Positions 55,377 through 64,000 of a stretch of DNA of 64,000 nt are shown here, piece after piece. Within the stretch, counting starts at the first letter, position 1; each line of letters starts with the position of its first letter. The translations under genes and the position numbers were made by a program. The DNA is taken from assembly GCA_944989445.1 (NCBI GenBank), contig CALYLW010000053.1, forward strand, positions 124,001 to 188,000. Reading direction: 5' to 3'. Source of the stretch: Ampullaceana balthica. Its lineage: Eukaryota; Mollusca; Gastropoda; Lymnaeidae. Below the pieces are notes generated by a model. The model saw only the letters and a list, made by a program, of their open reading frames with translations, was not told the origin of the DNA and did not search any database.

Positions 55377-55570
55377 CAGAGGCATCACTAGGGGTGTGCA
55401 GACCGCACGGGTGACATCTTCACAAAGGGTGACACGAATGTGTAAAAATTCTGTATTTTACCGTTATTTGGCACTGTAAGACTAGGAGGAGGTCTGTGGG
55501 GTTAGTCGAGAGGGGGTGACACCATGAGCTACCACACTGGGTGACAACAACCCTAGTGACGCCACCGCTG
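55377..55570. mobile_element. hAT-like MITE, about 194 bp
   Basis: Ends CAGAGGCATCACTAGGGGTG and CCCTAGTGACGCCACCGCTG. Flanks share TAATC only, so the target duplication is eroded or the edge is off. Confidence 0.65.
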
Positions 55571-55589
55571 TAATCAAGCTCAGTAGTAT

Positions 55590-55816
55590 TGGGGTCGTCC
55601 ATAAAGTACGTCACGCTATTTTTGACCATTCCCCTGCAAAGTACGTCACACTTTCGAACAAAAATGTTGTTTTTTATTAACAAAATAATTAAAATTTAAT
55701 ATAAAACAACGTGACGTCACACATGGCCGGACACCCCCTTCCCCTTGTCACAAACTGTCACACTTTCTTACACCCCCTCCCCCCTATGGAGCGTGACGTA
55801 CTTTATGGACGGTCCC
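55590..55816. mobile_element. Harbinger-like MITE, 227 bp
   Basis: GGGGTCGTCCATAAAGTACG and CGTACTTTATGGACGGTCCC ends, TAT on both sides. Confidence 0.8.
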
Positions 55817-55819
55817 TAT

Positions 55820-57015
55820 GATACTAATGCAATTGAAATGCTTCAAGATTAATTTAAGCACGCGTTAAAAGACATCAAAACTCACGGACACATTTTTTAA
55901 AGTTTTTGCGCGAAAAGCTATTCTCCGTGAACATTAAATACGTCAAAGTTTAGTTCAAATTTACTGATGTACATCTTGAAGCTGCAATGAGAATCTGAGT
56001 TGATTCCTTACTTAACTCAGATATCTCCTTGCTTGTGTAGGAGAAAGCACTGTCGGGTCTCTGACGAAATAGACGTAGGAGAAAATAATAGAAAAATATG
56101 TTCTTGTAATCATTTTCTAACGTTTTGAAATTTTAATAAAGAATACGATTATAATCACTTTAAGCCCCAAACCATTTGGGTTTGAGAGTCCTGCGCTAAA
56201 GCTTTTTAAAAAAAATCACGTTACAATAGCGCGTCTTGCTATACAAAATTTACAACGCTTTATAAGTCATCGCACTAGACACGCCCAAGCCACAATAGAA
56301 GTCCATCTCTCTACCACACTGTACACTTCCATCAAACAAAACAAGTCAATCACGGTACACAAGTCAACAGCGTTAAACAAGTCCACAACGCTTATTGCTT
56401 CAACCATAAGCCCTTCACGTCAGCTGAAACTAAAATCCCCGAGGCCACTAGATGATTCTCACGTACGCCTATTTCATTCGACATGTTATTTTCCCATTCA
56501 AGCGTTATTTTCTACGTCGAAGAGTCTCTACAGTGATAAAAGCGATGAATTTTAGTTAAAATAACAACTCGTGTAGTTGTAAACCAGGAAAGACAAAACT
56601 ATTAATGGGATTTTAAAAACTTAACTTTTTGAAGGGATGTAAAGTGTGTAGGGTTGGGGGGGGCATGTTTATGGACGTTAAGATTCTACTATATAAGGTA
56701 GAAATTAGCCAATGGTAGTTTTAAAAAAAAATCACGTTTATAACTAAATTGTTTTCAATTAAGGTCAGAGAATCAAAACTCTGCTATACAAGCATTTCAG
56801 CACAATTTAATTTTGATACACACTCACTATGACCACAGAACAGAAATATGTAAATGTAGATATAATATAAAGTTAAGTTACATTTTTATAATTTATAAGT
56901 GTAATTTTTCCTCATGAAAAATAATAATTTTTAAAAAAAATAATTAAGAAACATTGCGTAATTTGACATTGGACAAAGGCGGCACCCGCATTGATCCACA
57001 GTATGAAATCTTACC
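55820..57015. other. No gene recognised
   Basis: AT-rich, no repeats or element ends identified. Confidence 0.5.
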
Positions 57016-57024
57016 CACGTAGCA

Positions 57025-58268
57025 ATAGGGCTGTCAATATTGTTGAAAAATGCTGCCCGGGTACCCGTCCAAATTTCGAACGGGTACCCGGGTTACCCGT
57101 TTAAAACATCACATAATTTTCCTCCGTCATGACCGCTATAAAATGCTACCAGCGACCGTCCATGCACCTCATTTCACACAGTAGCTACACGGCCGACGTC
57201 TTAGGGGCCGTAAATAAATGACGTCAAGCGATTTTGGCCGATTTTTACCCCCCCCCAACCGTCACAGGTTGTCACAAAAACTTAGAGCCCCCTCCAATAT
57301 GATATGATATCACAAAGCTTTGCGGCGCCCCCTCCCCCCCATTAAAGCCGTACTTCCTTTTAGAAAATGAGCATGTGTCAAATAACTTTATTGTCATTTA
57401 ATTTTGTATTTAATGTGATGTTGAACTCTAAAAATTGCTACACCCTTAAATCCATGTAAAGTGTCATTTAATAAATTGTAAGCAATCAAATGTTGCAGTG
57501 GAACTTTTATTTTAAGTTGCGCGTTTTGATGTTACGTCACATTTATTCTTAAACACATCCCTCCCCCTCGTCACATATGAGTGACACCCTCCTCCCCTAG
57601 GTGCCTAACGTCATTTACGGCCGTGCCCTTATCCATCTTACACTGTTAGTAACTAATTTATTGACTCTAAAAACTTACAAATTTGTTGTATTCTTAAAAT
57701 CAGTTTTTGGGCAAGGCACACGCTGTAATGAACACACGAAACACAATCGAATTGAGGGAGGAAAAAAAAAGGGGGGGGGGTAGATAAACAACATCGACAA
57801 TCGTAAACCCAATGTCGGCGTATTTCAAAGATCAAAAATAGTATGAAAGCACTATTAACAAAATCAAACACGGCATCATTAATCTCTATGCCGACGTCTT
57901 ACCAATCTTACACTGTTAGTAACTATTTAATTTATTAACCTTAAAAACTGACAACAAACACGGCCTCTTTCATCTCAATATAGTCCATCCTTATTTTCGG
58001 CAGAGGAATTTTGTTTTCTTTATATGATTTATTGTATTTCCCATTGACAGATAGTTCTCCTTAGATTTATTTCACAGCATATATTTGAAACAAAAATTTT
58101 CGTTTGATAAATTGTTTCGCGAGCCGTAAATTAAACACACAAAAAATCCGAAGTTTGGTTAATACAGACATTGAAGCCACATTTTCACGGGTAGCCGAGC
58201 GGAATTTTACTACCCGGGTAATCTCAGGGCAACGGGTACCCGGGTCCCGGGTACCCGTTGACAGGCGT
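57025..58268. mobile_element. hAT-like element, 1,244 bp, non-autonomous
   Basis: Ends ATAGGGCTGTCAAT and GTTGACAGGCGT with subterminal ACCCGGGTACCCG motifs on both sides; perfect 8-bp duplication ACGTAGCA (57017-57024 and 58269-58276). Contains a younger Harbinger-like MITE. Confidence 0.9.
57204..57628. mobile_element. Harbinger-like MITE nested in the hAT, 425 bp
   Basis: Ends GGGGCCGTAAATAAATGACG and CGTCATTTACGGCCGTGCCC, 3-bp duplication TTA. Confidence 0.85.
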
Positions 58269-58379
58269 ACGTAGCAAGTGTTATTCAGTACCTTAGTGAA
58301 TCTTATCTCAACCTTAACCGAACATCATTAAAATAAAAAAAACGAAGGAAAAATAAATCACCACACCAAAATCGATTCT

Positions 58380-58525
58380 CAGCTGGATACACACTGGGGC
58401 ATTCGAATGGGAGAAGGTGGACACACACTGGGGCATTCGAATGGGAGAAGGTGGACACACACTGGGGCCTTCGAATGGGAGAAGGTGGACACACACTGGG
58501 GCATTCGAATGGGAGAAGGTGGACA
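58380..58525. repeat. 33-bp minisatellite, about 4 copies
   Basis: Unit ACACACTGGGGCATTCGAAT GGGAGAAGGTGGAC; near identical. Confidence 0.95.
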
Positions 58526-58776
58526 ACGAGGACGATATCCGCGGGAACCATAATCTACAGGTAACACCTCAAAATTGATGCATTTAAGGATACAATAACG
58601 CATACTAAAAACGTTTACAGTCAACCGTAAGGTTCAAAGCTCTCATTAAACCTACGTTCTCAGCAGGTGTCACCCCCCCCCCGCACTTGTAACGTTCACA
58701 TCTTACAGTTCCATAATGGTGAGATGATTGTTAAAAAGATGCATGAACTTTCAAGGACAGTTGAACTCTATGACAT

Positions 58777-58939
58777 CAATGTTCCCTCTAAGGTTCATTG
58801 GTCCGTGTGTAAAGTAAAATAGTTGCTCTGCATCTATTTATTGTGCATTATTTTACAAAATTTCCTGCGCGGTAATTTTAAACTGTTGCGCGGCGTCGGT
58901 CAGATATCTGCGCGGTCGCGCAGATTAAGGGGGACATTG
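58777..58939. mobile_element. hAT-like MITE, 163 bp
   Basis: Ends CAATGTTCCCTCTAAGG and TTAAGGGGGACATTG, 8-bp duplication TATGACAT/TATGGCAT. Confidence 0.88.
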
Positions 58940-59643
58940 TATGGCATAAGGTAATTTTACAGCGCATGCCTTTAATTGTAAGATCGGCTGTTAGATATTT
59001 CGGGCGCGCATTCTATGTAATTCGTTCCTAAAATTTGCTGGTTAGGACGTGAACTCAATTTAAGTCTTTCCTAAAAGTACTTGGATATTGAGTGTGAGTG
59101 AATCTGTGTGCTTTTATTGTAAGTTTTGCATATCAAGAGGTTAGGACGAAGTTTAAATCACATTCATTCTCTCCTGTGAACGAAGTTTTACTTTAATGTG
59201 TTCCCAACTCAATGGATAAACAAGTGTGACTGATAATAGAGTAGTTTGGTCAAACTATTAGAAACGGACGAAAATCCACACGGGCCATTGAATAGAAAGT
59301 TGAATGGCATAGCTATATGAGAGCTGCAAATGCTTACACTTACACATGACATTCTGTCAAGTGACGTCAAGTATTTGAACATAAGGTTTTTTGTTTATAT
59401 TTTATTCAACAAATTAGACTTCCGCGTTGAACGCGCCTACTACTGGGCCACACGTCGAGTATTGGCGAGGGGTGGGCAAAATTAGCGAGAAGGGCGAGAA
59501 TGGTCGATCGAAATAAGGATGTGCGAGAGAAGTGGGTGAACAGTGTGAAAATTAAAGAGAGGACGGACAAATAGCATGGGTTTCAATGTTTAATGTTCCG
59601 ATGATTAGAATAACAGTCAGTAAATATATGAGGAATACGATAT

Positions 59644-59760
59644 AGGGGCCGTCCATAAAGTACGTCACGCTCCAGGGGGGTGGGAGTGTAAGAAAGTGTG
59701 ACAGTTTGTGACACGGGGAGGGGGGTCAGGCAATGTGTGATGTCACACATTTATTTTTTA
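59644..59760. mobile_element. Harbinger-like MITE, left end only
   Basis: GGGGCCGTCCATAAAGTACG followed by the family's TGTGACAG/G-rich block. No matching right end was found, so this is a truncated copy or the left end of a longer decayed element. Confidence 0.65.
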
Positions 59761-59939
59761 ATATATATTTTATAATTTATTATTTTATATTTTTTAAGTA
59801 GAATTTAAATAGCGTTAAAAATAATTTTCAAAAATTTTGTGAAACATTTGAATTAGATTTATGTCAAAATAGCATGAAATGCGTATCTCCTGAATGTGTT
59901 GATAAATTTGAATTGGATGCACCAGGACTAATATAAGGA

Positions 59940-60480
59940 TCAGGAATGGTTTGACAATCATGTTCGCACCAGCCAATATTTCACTCATCTTGTGAAATAT
60001 CAGGACATAAAATGTTGCGAAAAAGTACGAAGCTCATATTTCAACGTTTTACCTTCGAGATTCTTTCCTCCTCTAATCCCAATCAACCAAACAACTGATG
60101 GACTTAGAGCTTCAGAAAGAGCAGATGCATATTCTCATAAATTTCCTTGTTTGTGGCAAAAACTCTCAAATTTAATGACATTATGCCGAGATCAACAGGA
60201 GTTTTCAAAGTACAACCATATGATCTTTATTGTCCATCTTTGCAGACCAGCTTACTTGATCGAATTTGCAAAGTATGTCACTTAAATTTTGCCTCATAAA
60301 CAATGTTGAAGAAACAGGCATGACAACACATAGCTCGGGCTCAGGAGAATGTGCCCACCCAAACTGTTCAAGAATCAACTCAGATAAAACGCATCCGTAC
60401 TTTGAGAATCGCTTCTAGAAGGCAAAGAGAACCCATGGCAGTGATGAACGCCCCACGCTTTTATGTGCAGTGGATAGGTT
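59940..60480 (+). pseudogene. Decayed coding fragment, probably transposon-derived
   Basis: Frame 1 reads CCEKVRSSYFNVLPSRFFPP then NQTTDGLRASERAD and SHKFPCL; after a frameshift near 60215 it continues PYDLYCPSLQ, LLDRICKVCHLNFAS and, later, a basic stretch and PRFYVQWI. Conserved-looking blocks with Cys pairs (RICKVCHLNF) suggest a zinc-binding protein. I recall similar uncharacterised repetitive proteins in invertebrates but cannot name the family. Confidence 0.5.
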
Positions 60481-60756
60481 CACGGATTTCACCTGAAATC
60501 ATAGAAAAATTTTTATTTTCTTCTTTTAAGCGCAAAAGCGTGTTTTTATAAATCTTTTTAAAATATATTTTTATTTTCTTCTTTTTAGTGCACTTTCTAT
60601 ATGTAAATAAAAGCGTGTCCTTAATAATAAAGTATTTTATTTTTAAAATGTGGGTGTGAGAAGGGGCATAATTGATAAAGGAATAATCAAAACTCATGTT
60701 GCTCCTCTTGTATTATCGTGTCACTTTAGATTTAGTTTCGTATTACTGAGCTGTTC

Positions 60757-60925
60757 AACACGGTGAATGTGGTCATCGTTGGCTGGGGTAAACTCCGGTG
60801 GCACGCACGTGGATGTAAACAATTGCAGACGGATACAGATGCTATATTGAGATGAACTAAAAATGCATTAATTTAATTACGGTTCATACGATCGATCTGA
60901 AATTTTGATACAATGCATTGTCATC
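60757..60925 (+). repeat. Dispersed repeat family R1, partial copy 4
   Basis: Shares AATGTGGTCATCGTTGGCTG, AAAATGCATTAATTTAATTA and the CGATCGATCTGAAATTTTGA block with copies 1-3. Confidence 0.75.
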
Positions 60926-61285
60926 CAAGATCTATCTGTGGTAAAATGTTGTAACTCCCCTCCAACAGCCGTCTCGGCCCGGAATACATGTGCATCACGT
61001 CAAAAATACTATTCATTATAGTTAAAATAAATAACTCGTAAAAACAGAGCTATAAATCCCAACGCGCATAACTCAAAAAAAAGTCTGGGAAAAAATACCA
61101 CACCAAAAATAACTCGTTTTGAACTTCCGCGTAAACGTGTTCAATATGATTGGCTGTAGGAGACATATGTGTTTGAGCGACCAATCGCTATCGATGACGC
61201 ACGCTGCCTTTTATTATATAGGATTAGAGTAGTGTTTTTTTTTATAAGTGGATTAAAAATAATAAAATAAATAGAGGCAAAAAGG

Positions 61286-61650
61286 ATGTTTAAAAACCAC
61301 GTTTTTATAAGTGGACAAAAGGGAAGAAAATAATTTAAAACTTATAAGTTCATGTACTTTGATTTAATATGACTAAAAACGTGGGGCGGTTGCTTCAAAA
61401 TCCCATTCTAATTTAGAAATACAACACAAAGATATGTGTTTGGTATAAACATTAAAGATTCATACTTTAGAAGCCAAACGAGAGATCTATAAGTGAGAGT
61501 ATGAGTGGACTGCATATGTAAAACCTCATAAGCGCCCGTCCCACGTTTTTAGTCATATTATAGTGAAGTACATGAACTTATAAGTTTTAAATTATTTTCT
61601 TCTTTTTAGTCCACTTATAAAAATGTGGTTTTTAAAAATCCCTTTTACCA
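61286..61650. mobile_element. Long inverted-repeat element, about 108-bp arms
   Basis: Left arm 61286-61393 (ACCACGTTTTTATAAGTGGA ... ATATGACTAAAAACGTGGGG) is mirrored at 61540-61650 (CCCACGTTTTTAGTCATATT ... TCCACTTATAAAAATGTGGT). The 145-bp loop is unrelated. No coding sequence. Confidence 0.85.
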
Positions 61651-61659
61651 CTATTTATT

Positions 61660-64000
61660 ATTCTGTCAGCATTCTTGCACGAAGACAGATAATAAAAAGA
61701 AAATAGATATCAGCATATTTATTGAGCTCGCCGCGTGTCAAGCGTTTAATTTAACGCAGCCTAGTTTAAAAAATACAAAAATAAAATAAAAGCGTGGAGT
61801 TACGGGGAAAAGCGGTTTTGAAATAAGAAATGACGCACTTAGAACTCCACTCCAGAAGCGAAAGGAGCATACACTAGCGATAACCCGCCAAACAGTTGCA
61901 ACGGGAAATACCGCCACCCAAGTGAGTGAATCGTCATCCTACTACTACTAGTGTTACCAAAAAAAATATATATAAAAAATAAAAATAAAGTACTTTATTT
62001 TAATAATAATCTTGATTTTTAACCCTTCTCCCCCCCCCTCCGATATTCAACCACGCACTTTTTTTCAAGCTGTGGAACTATATCACTATTTAAACACCCT
62101 TTCACTCCGTAGATCTATTAAATACAAGTTAAGTTTGCCGTAAACAAAAGAAATTAACTCGTATTAATATTTGTTTTAGAAGAGATTTGTAGGTGGTTTT
62201 GAAACTGTTCAGTACATCCGTATGTATTTACGGGGAAAATGAAATGCACTTCCCAAAGAAAGAATCGAAATAAAAAAACTCAATCATTCGGCCTTTCCAA
62301 TACATTCAACTTCAGAAATCATTTGGCCTAAACCTTCATATTAATCATATGGTTTATTGCAAATGATTTTATTTGTTTATAAAAAAACATGCTTACGTTT
62401 GGAACAGAACGATCTTAAAATTTGAAAACCATCAATTTTTTATTTTTACACATTGGACCAATGGCCTGACATGTTTTATTTTTGATACATTTTTGTTCAC
62501 ATAACCTCACGAGTATGAGAGTTAAAATACTCACAGGAATCCCAATGTTAGTTGGGACTGAGGCAGTAAGAAATGCCATACACTAACATAAAAGAACACT
62601 AACAATACTTCATTCAAACACGGTAGTGAAGGTAACAAATTGAAAATTTCCTGGACCGTATTAATAATAATTAATTTAAACATTTTATTTTCACGAGTTA
62701 CTTTCAAATTATGATATTTTAACAGAAATAGAATCAAACAAATCTTAATTTAAAAATAAAAAAAAATCAGTCAAAAAGAAAAGTCGCAATATTTGACAAG
62801 GCAGACCGCAAGCTTCCACTTCATTCAATTTACCTCCTTACTGGTTGTGGTCTCAAGGACCACCTTGCAAAAACACAATATATTTCTACCCCCCCCCTCC
62901 ACCCTGATGCCCCATGATTGTACCGCCATATTATACAACATTACATTCGACTAGCGGAGTCATGCGACAATTTTTTCAGCAACTGATTCGATAATTGCTT
63001 GCGTCAGTTAGTTTACAGCTGCATTTACAGGGGACACGATTCATACAATTAATTTGGGTATTTCCATATATTTCTATTTCTAAATGACACTGCAGATGTT
63101 GTTATTTAGTTCCTGGCCTTTGTTAGTTTCAGTGGCGTAGCGTGGGTTGCCCGCATGACTCACCCTTAACTTGAACTTGAAGTACTGGACATCTAACACA
63201 ATTAATGAAGTTCTTTTTTTTATTTTTTTATTCTACTTTCTACAGGCATAAAAAATATTTTAGAGTATTGAACTCAAGAAAGTAAAATGCAAATCATTAA
63301 AATATTTTATAATTCAATTATTACTTTTAACAAAAATAAAAAGCTTTAACTTTACAAAATACGTGCAAAATGTGCAGTAGCACTGAAAAATCTCTCATTT
63401 AAATATCATAAAAGGTTACTTGGCCTTACTTTGCTCATTGTTGATCTCTGATCACTGATATATTGCTACTCATTTCAGTTTTTAAAAAATTATTTCACAA
63501 CTGGCAGTGGATGTGACAATAGTTCAGCAATTCTAAATGTCACAACTAATTTATTCTACCTCTCATACACCAAAGCGAATCTAAAGCTGTTCAGTTATCA
63601 GTAAGTAGTAATATATAATGCATATATGGATTGATTTTCTTTGCAAAATGCAATGTGGCATCGAAGGCATTTAAAAAAATAAAATTTATTGAATAATAAT
63701 AGCTTCACCAATAAACTATGTGTACTAAGTACAAGTGTGATGAAATGATTGAATTGTCAGGTTTTGTTTTTCATTAGTTGCATGTTTGGATTCACAAAAA
63801 AAGAAATCGTTGATGAAGCGTATTTCAATTTATCTGTGTTATCTGTTAAGCTATTTCAGGTTAAAGTCGATCAATAGCTCCAAGTTGTTCTCTGCGAATC
63901 GCTGCACTAAGATATAAAGGCATCACATATGAGATCGGCATGCTTATATAATCAGTAACCCAGAACTACATATATTTGAGCTGGAATCACTGCAGATTTC
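61660..64000. other. No gene recognised
   Basis: AT-rich. A hAT-type terminus CAGTGGCGTAGCGTGGG lies at 63131-63147 without a visible partner end. Confidence 0.45.

Overview
The window is animal nuclear DNA: AT-rich, poor in genes, and full of transposon remnants and minisatellites, with split genes that use GT-AG introns. A secreted protein with an immunoglobulin domain, a helical linker and a C-type lectin domain is the architecture described for the variable immunoglobulin-and-lectin molecules (FREP/CREP/GREP group) of gastropod snails. A heterobranch gastropod is therefore the best guess for the source, but this is inference from one gene.

Two host genes can be read. (1) A classical phospholipase D (PLD1/2 type) lies on the minus strand. 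Ten consecutive exons (39372 down to 2388) join with matching phases and encode the end of the N-terminal leader, the PX domain, the PH domain and the start of the catalytic region. The first coding exon is upstream of 39372 and was not found. Both HKD motifs lie off the left edge. (2) Inside the roughly 26 kb PLD intron (13282-39206), on the opposite strand, sits a complete two-exon CREP-like gene of 330 codons. It has a signal-peptide exon at 27664-27721 and one large exon (Ig, coiled linker and C-type lectin domain) at 35176-36110. Its intron holds a complete 6.5 kb LTR retrotransposon (27785-34289) with near-identical LTRs, a 5-bp target duplication and an uninterrupted 1,495-codon gag-pol frame. 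Its integrase precedes the reverse transcriptase, the order described for the Gmr1 branch of Ty3/gypsy.

Region by region: 1-2.3 kb holds a hAT-like and a pogo-like non-autonomous element. From 2.3 to 13.3 kb is the PLD exon cluster, with SINEs, a Jockey-like LINE fragment, minisatellites and a nested hAT/MITE. From 13.3 to 27.6 kb is intronic repeat landscape: LINE scraps, foldback elements, and 20-, 27-, 42- and 49-bp satellites. From 27.6 to 36.2 kb is the lectin gene with its retrotransposon. From 36.2 to 39.4 kb is intron plus the most upstream PLD exon seen. From 39.4 to 64 kb no host exon is recognised, only minisatellites, hAT and Harbinger-like MITEs and LINE fragments.

Two patterns stand out beyond the genes. 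Tandem repeats and small duplications repeatedly coincide with PLD exon-intron junctions, so intact-looking splice donors or acceptors have been copied into the introns. Many short elements can be delimited to the base by perfect or near-perfect target duplications, which allows relative dating of nested insertions.
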